A stretch of DNA of 64,000 bases from Chthoniobacteraceae bacterium (GTDB lineage: Bacteria; Verrucomicrobiota; Verrucomicrobiia; Chthoniobacterales; Chthoniobacteraceae). The first letter of the stretch is position 1. Each line of letters opens with the position of its first letter. This document shows, piece by piece, positions 50,310 through 58,754 of this stretch. Location: NCBI GenBank assembly GCA_947449735.1, contig CANFTB010000014.1:22958-86957 (forward strand). Reading direction: 5' to 3'. A program made the translations under genes and the position numbers. Below the pieces are notes generated by a model. That model saw only the letters and a program-made list of their open reading frames with translations. It did not search any database and was not told the DNA's origin.

Positions 50310-51281
50310 TCAATTTTGTCTTAGAGAGGCAGGCAGTGCTTTAAAAAGTTCCTCCGCCGTGACCGCTGCGGTGCCAACTTTGGCCACTACAATCCCCGCG
50401 GCAATATTGGCCATGGAAACCGCATCGTTAATTGACCGCCCAGAAGCCAGCGCGGCGGTGATGACAGCCACAACCGTGTCTCCCGCTCCGGAAACATCAA
50501 ACACCTCACGGGCGGCCGTAGGTATCAGCGTAAAGTCATCAGGGGTGCGATACAGGGACATTCCCTCGGCGCCAAGCGTAACCACCAAAAAAGAGGGATC
50601 ATATTCCTCAAAGATTTTCGCCCCCACTTGTTTGAAGGGGAAGGCAAAACCTCGACCCGTATCGCGAAGCCCAGCAAGTTCAAGGGCTTCGGATCTGTTG
50701 GGGGTCATCACAGTTGCACGGTGAAAGTTTAGTTTCCTCTTTGGCTTTGGATCCACAACGGTTATCGCTCCAGTTGCTTTTGCCTCAAAAAAAATACGGT
50801 CTAGGATTTCCTGCGTCACGAGTCCTTTCGCGTAATCCGAGATAATAACCGCGTCTGCATTTGCCAGCGCTTCCAAAATGACCTCGCTGACTCCGTTGCG
50901 AACCGGGCAGTGGCGCTCATGAGGGGGTTCAGCGTCGAGGCGGCACAGTTGCTGATGTCGCACCATCACGCGGGTCTTAACGACTGTCGGAAAGCTTGGG
51001 AGCTGCAGCTTTCTTGAGTAAGCGATACCAGCTTTGGATACGATGGACGCCAGCGCGGCTCCAGCGTCATCCTGTCCGGATAGTCCGCAAAGCGTCACTT
51101 GAACGCCAAGAGATGCAAGATTCAGCGCCACATTGGCGGCACCTCCGGCGGTGCAGGATTCGTGTGAGACATCGACCACTGGAACCGGCGCTTCGGGTGA
51201 AATCCTACTCGTATCGCCCCAAATGTACCGGTCCAGCATGATATCACCAAAGACCAAAATACGGTTATTTTTAAAAAGCAC
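50310..51281 (-). CDS. hldE1: Heptose-7-phosphate kinase (HldE kinase domain, RfaE1-like)
   Basis: 323 residues of PfkB fold: ILVFGDIMLDRYIWGDTSRI opening, SPEAPVPVVDVSHESCTAGG, AANVALNLASLGV, and the catalytic DVSGAGDTVVAVITAALASG. This matches only the N-terminal kinase half of bifunctional HldE; the cytidylyltransferase half (HldE2) is absent, and no gmhB is in the window. It phosphorylates heptose 7-phosphate at C1. Follows the methyltransferase gene with a gap of 27 bases. Confidence 0.92.
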   Translation of the reverse strand: MLFKNNRILVFGDIMLDRYIWGDTSRISPEAPVPVVDVSHESCTAGGAANVALNLASLGVQVTLCGLSGQDDAGAALASIVSKAGIAYSRKLQLPSFPTVVKTRVMVRHQQLCRLDAEPPHERHCPVRNGVSEVILEALANADAVIISDYAKGLVTQEILDRIFFEAKATGAITVVDPKPKRKLNFHRATVMTPNRSEALELAGLRDTGRGFAFPFKQVGAKIFEEYDPSFLVVTLGAEGMSLYRTPDDFTLIPTAAREVFDVSGAGDTVVAVITAALASGRSINDAVSMANIAAGIVVAKVGTAAVTAEELFKALPASLRQN

Positions 51282-51308
51282 GGCAGGATCTATTTAAAAG
51301 CCGTTTTT

Positions 51309-52502
51309 TTAGCCAATTCGCGAGAGGCGAATTTTGCGTATGTTAAAACGAGCGGACGTGTTGTTTTTGCTGCGAATCACGAGTTCAAATTTTTGTAAGT
51401 CTCTTGGAATGGGCACGTCGTGAGAGAAGGTTTTGGGACTCAGCGTGAATTCGGCGACTTTGTAGCCAAACCTCTCGCAAACATCGACTGTAAGGGGGGC
51501 GTCGAAGGAGGCATCCAATGAAATTCTGTAGTAACCTTTCGGGAGATACCAGTAGGGGCCGTGTAAGATGACAGAGCCAGATTTAAGAGTTCCAGCGTAA
51601 CTAAACTCCTGATTTTGAATCTCCCCTTCGATATTGTTTAAATCCGATGGAAATATATCGAAAAAATTCCTATTCATCCCATCTTTTTCGACGTAATCCA
51701 ACGGCGCGGCGATAAAGTAACCGCCATTGCGCTTGAACTCGGAAATGTCAACGGGTCGGAGGTTCGTTCCTTCGATGAGGAACACAGACCAACCGACACG
51801 CGATAGAATGTCATTCATTTCGTCTTCAATTCCGCTGTTCGGCGAAAGTTTTTCAAACATGAGGGCGCACTGATTTGATCGTTCTAAAATTGACTGCATG
51901 CCTCTGAGTGCGTGCAGTTCGTGGCCTTCTACGTCGAGTTTGACCAGGCCACACGTAAATGTGGAGCCAAGGTATGCGTCGAGGTTTTTGATGTCCACTT
52001 TTACGCAACTCTCGTGATCGCCGCTCTCTGTCAAAGATGCGCCACCAGCGTGGTCCTCTGGTACCGCAAGAAACAAGACTCCCTCTTTGTCTGAAACCGC
52101 GTATGGATGTATGGTGATTGTTTCTGAAAATCCATTAAGAAAGGCGGACTTAGAAAACAAAGCCCTCATACGAGGGTTTGGTTCAAAAGCATGAATCTTA
52201 TTTTTTCGAAAATAACTGGAAAAACGAAGGGAATAATAACCTAGATTAGCGCCAATATCGAGCAGTGCTGAGCCGGGTTTTCTAAACGAAAGGAGGGTCG
52301 TGAAATAGTTTTCTTCATACGCTCCGCCGTTCATAAAGTTGATCGGGCAACCGGAATCGTTGGAGTTGACAAAAATCGGGGTCTCGTCAATCAGATATGA
52401 AAGAACCTCTCTGTTTCCCAAATATGTTGATGTTCTGTTCTTGATGAATTCAAGTTCGTTTAAGATTCTGTCTAGCTTGATATTGATTTCGTTTGTATGC
52501 AT
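51309..52502 (-). CDS. FkbM family methyltransferase with C-terminal beta domain
   Basis: 397 residues. The SAM-binding opening is ALLDIGANLGYYSLRFSSYF, then KIHAFEPNPRMRALFSKSAF and VKLDVEGHELHALRGMQSIL, the signature of FkbM O-methyltransferases. An N-terminal helical stretch (LDRILNELEFIKNRTS) may oligomerise. The last about 110 residues form a beta-rich domain (GSVILHGPYWYLPKGYYRIS, FELVIRSKNNTSARFNIRKI) not part of the methyltransferase fold. It likely caps or decorates the polysaccharide. Confidence 0.87.
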   Translation of the reverse strand: MHTNEINIKLDRILNELEFIKNRTSTYLGNREVLSYLIDETPIFVNSNDSGCPINFMNGGAYEENYFTTLLSFRKPGSALLDIGANLGYYSLRFSSYFRKNKIHAFEPNPRMRALFSKSAFLNGFSETITIHPYAVSDKEGVLFLAVPEDHAGGASLTESGDHESCVKVDIKNLDAYLGSTFTCGLVKLDVEGHELHALRGMQSILERSNQCALMFEKLSPNSGIEDEMNDILSRVGWSVFLIEGTNLRPVDISEFKRNGGYFIAAPLDYVEKDGMNRNFFDIFPSDLNNIEGEIQNQEFSYAGTLKSGSVILHGPYWYLPKGYYRISLDASFDAPLTVDVCERFGYKVAEFTLSPKTFSHDVPIPRDLQKFELVIRSKNNTSARFNIRKIRLSRIG

Positions 52503-52601
52503 TTTAAATGAGGGTGAGCAGGTTGTGTGACGGAAAAATATAGAGGCGCGCCATCCAGCGCTGTTGCTAGGCGAAAGTCTCTGTATTCCTATGAATACAG
52601 A

Positions 52602-54452
52602 TTAACGGGTCAGAGAATTCAGATGATCCACCACTGTTTTGATAGAAATTGATTTCAAACAAATGCTTTCTCGTCCTCCGGTGAGATGGCAGGGCATATG
52701 TTCGTTTCTCCAACAAGGTGAGCATGGAAATACTGATCTCGGAGGCGAGATATATTTCACACTGGGATAGTGGCGGCAGAATACTTCACCGCTTGTCGGT
52801 CCGAAAACGGCAACCGTCGGGATCTCCAAGGCTGCGGCGAGGTGGACGAACGCAGAATCCACGGCCACGAGTGCTTTGCAGTGCCTCAGGAGGGCAGCGC
52901 TTCTGCGGAACGGTTGTAAGATCTTGACTATGTTTTCGCCGTCGAACCCGGGGAGGTTTTCATGATGAAATATGAGGACCAAGTTCTCCTTCGCCAGCTG
53001 GTTGGCGAAGTCAGGGGAGAAAGGCCAATTTTTATACGTGTCGGCCGAAACAGGTTGTAATCCTACAACAGGGAGTTTTTTCGGATTGATCGAATCGATG
53101 TACGTGTCGCTCCAAATTTTCTCGTCCTCGTGTGACGTGTAGAAGGGTCGGTAATTAGCTAGACGCCGTACTCCCATCGCTCTTCCAAAGATCTCGATTC
53201 GGTTCGAGCGAACGTTGGGGTACTGCTTTGATTCAACCTTACCGGCGGGGCAGGAGGTAAGGTTAATCCATTTATTATATTCATGCACTCCGATCGTTGT
53301 GTCGTTAATGTCAATCACGTTGACGCCGGGTAGGCCGTCGGTAATGGAGTGGAATGATTTTGGAATTGCAAAATCAATTTGAGCCAACTGATGTTTCTTG
53401 CGCAGTGCCATCAGCCCAGGTGTCATCATTAAAATATCTCCAGCGCCTCCCATTGCACGGGTGATTAAAATTTTTTCCTGCGAGTGGTCTCTCTGTTTCT
53501 TGTCTGAACCGTGTTGAGAACTAGAGGACTCTGCTGGTGGCGTAGTATATGTCCTGAGTATCTGCTTGAAGAGATCTGTTTCGGTAAAAAGGAGGTTTTG
53601 AAAACAATATAATACTGAAAGGTGCCAGAAGTGGGCGATAACATGTAACCTAAGCAGGCGTGAGAGCGCGTTTCGACTGAGGGTTGTAGCTATTAGGCCG
53701 ACCAGGTATGGCAATCGATATGCTAGAGGGACGTCGGATGAAACGACGGCTCGAAGCCCTCCGCGGTATGTGTCTGAAATTTGTCTTGCGAAGGAATTTC
53801 GCTGGTTTATGTCGGAAATCTGGTTGACACCGATCCACAAAAGAATTCGATACGCGCTAATGTGACCCCCTGCAGCGAGGATGTAACGTAAGCGATGAAC
53901 CGCGTTTAGTAGGTCCTGCCTTCCTCCGGCGAGAAGATAAGGGCGTTTTACGCAGTTTACTGCGATTTCGGTAGCACAAGAGTGCCTTCCCACCAGTGAA
54001 TAAATGTATGCCTGCTGAACGGACAGTGAAATCGCGATTCTTGGAAATTTAGAAGCCCCAGTCTCCTGCGCGAGGAGGACCAGTATTAATGATTCACTGA
54101 CAAAATTTAAATCGCAAAGGTCTCTGGCGAGCAAGTCGATTCCTTTGAACCATTCCTCATAGAAAGTTGGAGCGTGGGCTTGTACCCATTTAATATCGGA
54201 GACGACGCCCGCGAGTTCGGAACATGATTGATTGAATTCAACAGGCAGTTTCCTCCGCAGATACGGGCCAAAACTGGCTGTAAAGGAGAAGAAAGTGTAG
54301 CGATCTTTAAGCGATTCCCTGCGGTTGTCCTTCGTAAGGCGGAGGCACGCATAAAAAACAGGTTCGTGGGTGTTTTGGAACGCCGCAGAACGTAGGTCGA
54401 GGCCGAGGTTAAGGTTTTCGTGTGAGGTTTTCGAATCAAGAGTGTTCATCAA
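52602..54452 (-). CDS. GT9 glycosyltransferase (heptosyltransferase-like) with long N-terminal region
   Basis: 616 residues. The C-terminal half is GT9: ILITRAMGGAGDILMMTPGL, GLQPVSADTYKNWPFSPDFA, ALLRHCKALVAVDSAFVHLA and ALEIPTVAVFGPTSGEVFCR, with the ADP-heptose-binding D..FVHLAAAL segment. The first about 320 residues are alpha-helical with repeated aromatic/Leu patterns (VSESLILVLLAQETGASKFP) and match no family I recognise. Two Cys pairs near the end (FPCSPCWRNEHMPCHL) could bind metal. Transfers heptose or a related sugar to the growing glycan. Confidence 0.82.
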   Translation of the reverse strand: MMNTLDSKTSHENLNLGLDLRSAAFQNTHEPVFYACLRLTKDNRRESLKDRYTFFSFTASFGPYLRRKLPVEFNQSCSELAGVVSDIKWVQAHAPTFYEEWFKGIDLLARDLCDLNFVSESLILVLLAQETGASKFPRIAISLSVQQAYIYSLVGRHSCATEIAVNCVKRPYLLAGGRQDLLNAVHRLRYILAAGGHISAYRILLWIGVNQISDINQRNSFARQISDTYRGGLRAVVSSDVPLAYRLPYLVGLIATTLSRNALSRLLRLHVIAHFWHLSVLYCFQNLLFTETDLFKQILRTYTTPPAESSSSQHGSDKKQRDHSQEKILITRAMGGAGDILMMTPGLMALRKKHQLAQIDFAIPKSFHSITDGLPGVNVIDINDTTIGVHEYNKWINLTSCPAGKVESKQYPNVRSNRIEIFGRAMGVRRLANYRPFYTSHEDEKIWSDTYIDSINPKKLPVVGLQPVSADTYKNWPFSPDFANQLAKENLVLIFHHENLPGFDGENIVKILQPFRRSAALLRHCKALVAVDSAFVHLAAALEIPTVAVFGPTSGEVFCRHYPSVKYISPPRSVFPCSPCWRNEHMPCHLTGGRESICLKSISIKTVVDHLNSLTR

Positions 54453-54508
54453 AATAAAATGGAACTCGAGATGTGAGCTTCAAGAGCTTTTATATATCCG
54501 CGCTTCCC

Positions 54509-55165
54509 TTAGGCTGCAGGGGGCGTCATGTACTCTTCGTATGCTCGATTTACGTCATTGAAATACGTGAGGTGGCCTTTATCCAGGATTGCCGCTTTCG
54601 TGCAATAGCTTTTGATGAAATTTGGGTCGTGTGAAACGATAAAAAAAGCTCGATCCTTTCGGCGCTCGAACATTTCTTCCGTGCATTTACGGTGGAATCT
54701 CGCATCGCCAACCGCGATGATTTCGTCAATCAGATAGCAGTCGAATTCTATCGCAAGCGACAGGGCGAAAGCCAATCGGGCCTGCATTCCGCTGGAGTAG
54801 GTTCTCACTGGTTCGCGAAAATGCCTTCCCAATTCTGCAAAGTCTTCAACGTAGGCTTGGATTTTTGTATGATCCACATTGTAGATGCGGGAAATAAATC
54901 TTAGGTTGTCGAGTCCTGTGAGACTTCCTTGAAATCCACCTGTGAACGCGAGAGGCCATGACACCTTCATTCCGCGGATGACGTTGCCGTTATCGGGAAT
55001 TTCTTGGCCACTGACGACGCGAATCAACGTAGACTTGCCTGCCCCGTTGCGTCCGAGGATTCCGACCCGATCGCCGGGGTTTACAGTGAGACTAATCCCA
55101 TTTAACACGGTATAAATGCCAAACCGGGTCTTATAGGACTTTGTAATATTGTTAAGTTGGACCAT
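54509..55165 (-). CDS. kpsT: Capsule ABC exporter, ATP-binding subunit
   Basis: 218 residues. Walker A GILGRNGAGKSTLIRVVSGQ, signature TYSSGMQARLAFALSLAIEF, Walker B CYLIDEIIAVGDARFH, H loop FFIVSHD. The short length and GDARFHRKCTEEMFE match KpsT/Wzt-like polysaccharide exporters without the C-terminal carbohydrate-binding domain of Wzt. Pairs with KpsM, 18 bases upstream. Confidence 0.93.
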   Translation of the reverse strand: MVQLNNITKSYKTRFGIYTVLNGISLTVNPGDRVGILGRNGAGKSTLIRVVSGQEIPDNGNVIRGMKVSWPLAFTGGFQGSLTGLDNLRFISRIYNVDHTKIQAYVEDFAELGRHFREPVRTYSSGMQARLAFALSLAIEFDCYLIDEIIAVGDARFHRKCTEEMFERRKDRAFFIVSHDPNFIKSYCTKAAILDKGHLTYFNDVNRAYEEYMTPPAA

Positions 55166-55183
55166 TTAATGTTTTAGAATCTT

Positions 55184-55984
55184 TCAGGTCAACAGCTTTA
55201 GTCGCTTATCTGCCATGAGAGTCAGCGCCAGCCAAGTGAAGACGAAGCAAACCGCGATCATGTACGGAGCATCGTAGTGAGTTCTAACGGAGGTTCCCCA
55301 GTAACCTGCTCTCATCATCTCAACTGGGTGTACGAGCGGGACCCAGTGTACAAAGGACTGCATTTTCGCAGGGAGCCAATCGACCATGAAAAAGGTGCCG
55401 CTGACACTTAGAAGAAAGTAGCTAGCAGGGTGCCATAGACGCTCGACCATTTCCGAGTATTCGCTCAAACAGCCGAGGATCGTGCCGAGGCATGAACTAA
55501 ACCATGACATGAGACTCCACCCAAGAAGGATGAGGCATGGATTTTGAGGCCATTGGAGCAGGCCGGCGAATGTGAGAATTGTTAGCAGGGAGAAGAAAGA
55601 AAAACTGACCCCGGCGATTTCGAGGAGCATTCGAGCTATGAAAATATCCTGTATTTTGACCTGTCTGTGGTGAAGAAGACTTCTGTTTGGTTCGATCGCT
55701 TTTAACCCCCTGAAAGAACACGTGCGCCACAAAAGGAGGCTGGAGTAACCAGTTACAACAAATGGTGTGATGTCTACGAGAAAACGATGGTTCTTGTGCG
55801 TAAGATTCCACAATATAATTACGCCTACTGTAAATGTTACAGGCTCCAGCAAAAGCCACAAAAAACCTATATTGTGTCTTCCGTATCGAGTGATGATTTC
55901 TCTCAGTATTAAAGCCGAGATCACCCGGCCTTGAGTCCTTATCTGGTATGTGAAAGGGATATTGATTCCCTGCCTGTTATTCAT
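55184..55984 (-). CDS. kpsM: Capsule ABC exporter, permease subunit
   Basis: 266 residues, six predicted membrane segments. LILREIITRYGRHNIGFLWL and LLEPVTFTVGVIILW match the ABC-2 polysaccharide permeases, with the typical VPLVHPVEMMRAGYWG near the C-terminus. Overlaps the kpsE frame by 8 bases, showing tight translational coupling. Confidence 0.93.
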   Translation of the reverse strand: MNNRQGINIPFTYQIRTQGRVISALILREIITRYGRHNIGFLWLLLEPVTFTVGVIILWNLTHKNHRFLVDITPFVVTGYSSLLLWRTCSFRGLKAIEPNRSLLHHRQVKIQDIFIARMLLEIAGVSFSFFSLLTILTFAGLLQWPQNPCLILLGWSLMSWFSSCLGTILGCLSEYSEMVERLWHPASYFLLSVSGTFFMVDWLPAKMQSFVHWVPLVHPVEMMRAGYWGTSVRTHYDAPYMIAVCFVFTWLALTLMADKRLKLLT

Positions 55985-57233
55985 GGTGTTCTTTCACTCC
56001 AGCGACTAATAGCGAAATGATACCCCAGGCCATCATTGAAAAAGTAAGCACTCCTAATGTGTTTTGAAGTCGAGTAGGCTCGTAGCTCCTGTCCGGCAGG
56101 CTGGGGGCGACGATGCGTTCCAAGTAGAGCTGTTTGCGCTGGGCTTCGTTGCGGGCGGTCTCTAGGGAAGCGAGGGCCACGGCTAGAGACTTTTCGGCGA
56201 ACGCGCGGTCAAGCGAGAGGCGTTCGTATTCCGCCGCCTTCTGGGCTAGGGAGGAACCGGCACCAACGACTTTCTCCGTCTCGTTCTTGATTTCGTCCGC
56301 CAGAATCTCGATCCGCTTATTGATGGAGTGTAGTTGGGGGCTCTCCTTGGAGGTTTCTTCTAGTTGCGCCCGCTGGGTCTTCGCGTTGATGAGTTCTTCT
56401 TGCAGTTTGGAAATCTGCTGGAGTTGGACCGCGGACTGGCGTTCCGGGTCGAAGACCTGTTTCTCGTTGCGGTACGCGGACAGGGCCAGGGAGGCGGTCT
56501 TTGCACGTTGTTCGGCTGTGCCCACTTCCGCGGTCGCAAACTGGATCATGTCCTGACGGGCGCGCACGTTTAGGGCGTTGATGAGTTTTTCGCCCATCTC
56601 GAGGAGCGTTTCGTTCAGTTTATGGCTATCCTCAGGCTTGAAGGCGCGCACCGTTAGGACTGAGATGGAGGAAGTGGAGTCTGCCGTGACCGTGACGCGG
56701 TTTTTGTAGAATTTGTACAGCGCCTCGAAGGAATCGTCCTTGTCGACGCCGGGGAAGCGGCTCAGGGCGAAGATCTCGGGATCTCCGTACATGGAACGCA
56801 GTGGAAACTTCTCCAGAAGCGCCTTCAGGGCGTCGCGGGAGGTGATGAAATCGTGGACCGTGTCGGTGTCGTCGTGGGAGCGCGAAAGGGTGCTTCCCTG
56901 GAGGATGGCGCCCAAGCCCACGGGGGCCTTTGCCTGGGGGCTGCGGATGACGAATCGGGCTTCGGAAACGTAGACGTCCGGGGCGAGGTAGCCGAAGTAG
57001 GCGATCGCCAGCCCGGTGGGGAGCAAAACGGTCAGCAGGAAGAGCGGGTTGCGAGCGAACCAGCCGAAAAATCTGCGGATCACTCCGGGACGTTTGGGAG
57101 GAAGCGGTTCAAGGGCTTTCTCTGTGAGCGGGTTGGCTGTTGGAGAGAAGGGGGATTCCGACTCGGGCGAACGCAGCACCTCCAACGCGGGAGACGGGGC
57201 GATTGGGTCCGTTGCAGGTAGTGAACTTGACAT
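55977..57233 (-). CDS. kpsE: Capsule export inner-membrane protein, KpsE/PCP type
   Basis: 418 residues. A cytoplasmic Pro-rich N-terminus, a membrane segment (NPLFLLTVLLPTGLAIAYFG, about 78-98), a Wzz-type periplasmic part (DVYVSEARFVIRSPQAKAPV, GSTLSRSHDDTDTVHDFITS), a long coiled coil (about 215-365) and a second membrane segment at the end (GVLTFSMMAWGIISLLVAGV). KpsE bridges the ABC exporter to the outer-membrane OPX channel. GC rises sharply within this gene relative to kpsM. Confidence 0.92.
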   Translation of the reverse strand: MSSSLPATDPIAPSPALEVLRSPESESPFSPTANPLTEKALEPLPPKRPGVIRRFFGWFARNPLFLLTVLLPTGLAIAYFGYLAPDVYVSEARFVIRSPQAKAPVGLGAILQGSTLSRSHDDTDTVHDFITSRDALKALLEKFPLRSMYGDPEIFALSRFPGVDKDDSFEALYKFYKNRVTVTADSTSSISVLTVRAFKPEDSHKLNETLLEMGEKLINALNVRARQDMIQFATAEVGTAEQRAKTASLALSAYRNEKQVFDPERQSAVQLQQISKLQEELINAKTQRAQLEETSKESPQLHSINKRIEILADEIKNETEKVVGAGSSLAQKAAEYERLSLDRAFAEKSLAVALASLETARNEAQRKQLYLERIVAPSLPDRSYEPTRLQNTLGVLTFSMMAWGIISLLVAGVKEHHE

Positions 57234-57257
57234 GTGGTGAATGCGGAAATGAGGGGC

Positions 57258-57290
57258 TCACGCGGAGGCGCGGAGAGCGCGGAGGGGAGA
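57258..57290. repeat. Intergenic repeat arm, copy 4
   Basis: TCACGCGGAGGCGCGGAGAG from 57258, a single arm of the family seen at 5.7, 18.3 and 32.2 kb, lying between kpsS and kpsE. Confidence 0.6.
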
Positions 57291-57455
57291 GGGGAATGGA
57301 AAGGGGGTTGCTCGACAAGTCGGATGCGCCTGCAAGATGGGGTCTCGGATTTCTGGCCGTACGCTTGAACTTTGGTTTCGGGGATGGAGCTTTGTCGGGG
57401 AGTCGCTAAATAAGGGAGGTCTTAGTCAGTTTTAGATTCCGACCGGCCTCTGAGG

Positions 57456-58754
57456 TTATCGGGTTCCCTGTAACTTGCCAAATTTGTTTTCGGGTGTCGC
57501 GGAGGGGGCTGGTTGCGCGGAAGACGTGACTTCGGGTGCCGGGGCGGCCCAAACCAGGCCTGCGTTCATTCCGGGAATCTCCAGAGGTTTGTAGAAGTTG
57601 CCGTTGAGCTGGGTGCGCTGGATCACGTGCGCGCGGAATTTGCGGTAGAGATCCGGGTTCGGCTTCTGTGACTGGGCCTCGGTCCAGAAATCCTCGAGGG
57701 TTCCTTGGAAGGTGAGACCGAGCATGTCGTAGAAGGCGAGGCCGCAGGCCTTCACCGGGCAGCCGTGGTGGATCGCGGAAAAACCCACGGTGCTGTTGAT
57801 GACGACCACGCCCCGGGCGTGCTCCAACAGGAGGGGCAGGCTCTGGTCGTGAATGTACAGGACGCGTCCGGTGAGGCCAAGTTCCCTAGCGAGCTTGCCG
57901 ATGAGGCCCGAATGATCGTGGTAGCCGCGGTCGAGTGGGTGGTGCTTGAAGACAAGGGTGGATTCCTTGTCGGCGTGCGAGGCAAAGGACTTGAGGACCT
58001 CTGAGATGAAGACGTTCAGGGAAGGGTAGGCCGAGTGGACGATGACCTGGAAATCTGTCGGGACCTGGAGCGGGACGAGGAAGTATTTTCCTGAAAGCGG
58101 GCCGGAGAGGGTGGGCTCGACGTGGCGCTGCTTGTATTTGTACACGCGACGGCGCCAGAAGCCCCTAAGCCAGTAGAGACCCTCCCAGATGTTGAGGGGG
58201 CGGTGGTGCTTGTAGTGGCGGAAGGCGAAATGCAGAGCGTGGCTGGCGGCGTAGTAGATCATCGCCCAGATGGCGGTGATCCGGAAGGGGCATCCAATTG
58301 GCTTCGCTTCGGGAACGGAGGGTTCCGGGCCGTTTAAATACAGCAGCGGTTCCTTGGGGAGGGAGGAGTGTGCGTTCACTCCGGAGCGTTCCAGCGTGAT
58401 GTAGTCGGGGCGCACGTAGCCTTCTTCGAACACGCCGACTTCCAGACCGAGTCTTTCGGCAATCGCCCGGGCCTGGATGTGAATGGTGCGGCAGTCGCCG
58501 AAGAGCAGGACCGTGTCGATTTGCTTTTCGAGCACGAACTTTTCGAAAAACGCAGGCCATTCCTCGGGTTTCCCTCGGAAGGGGGTGGAGTGGTCCGGAA
58601 AAAAAAGCCAGTCGCCGCCGTTGAAATTGATTTTGCAGACTTGCGCGCCGGCCCATGTGAGGTCCTTCGCAAGGCGCCTAAAAAACGGGCCGACAGGGCC
58701 TTGGAGCAATACTACCCTCTTATTTATAAACTTACCGAGCCCGTTTGAGATCAT
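57456..58754 (-). CDS. kpsS: Capsule polysaccharide biosynthesis protein KpsS-like
   Basis: About 432 residues. VVLLQGPVGPFFRRLAKDLT, NGGDWLFFPDHSTPFRGKPE, VLLFGDCRTIHIQARAIAER and VGVFEEGYVRPDYITLERSG are family signatures. KpsS adds the first Kdo to lysophosphatidylglycerol, building the lipid anchor that KpsC extends. The ATG at 58754 overlaps the end of kpsC by 23 bases. The C-terminal 40 residues are Ala/Pro rich. Confidence 0.9.
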   Translation of the reverse strand: MISNGLGKFINKRVVLLQGPVGPFFRRLAKDLTWAGAQVCKINFNGGDWLFFPDHSTPFRGKPEEWPAFFEKFVLEKQIDTVLLFGDCRTIHIQARAIAERLGLEVGVFEEGYVRPDYITLERSGVNAHSSLPKEPLLYLNGPEPSVPEAKPIGCPFRITAIWAMIYYAASHALHFAFRHYKHHRPLNIWEGLYWLRGFWRRRVYKYKQRHVEPTLSGPLSGKYFLVPLQVPTDFQVIVHSAYPSLNVFISEVLKSFASHADKESTLVFKHHPLDRGYHDHSGLIGKLARELGLTGRVLYIHDQSLPLLLEHARGVVVINSTVGFSAIHHGCPVKACGLAFYDMLGLTFQGTLEDFWTEAQSQKPNPDLYRKFRAHVIQRTQLNGNFYKPLEIPGMNAGLVWAAPAPEVTSSAQPAPSATPENKFGKLQGTR

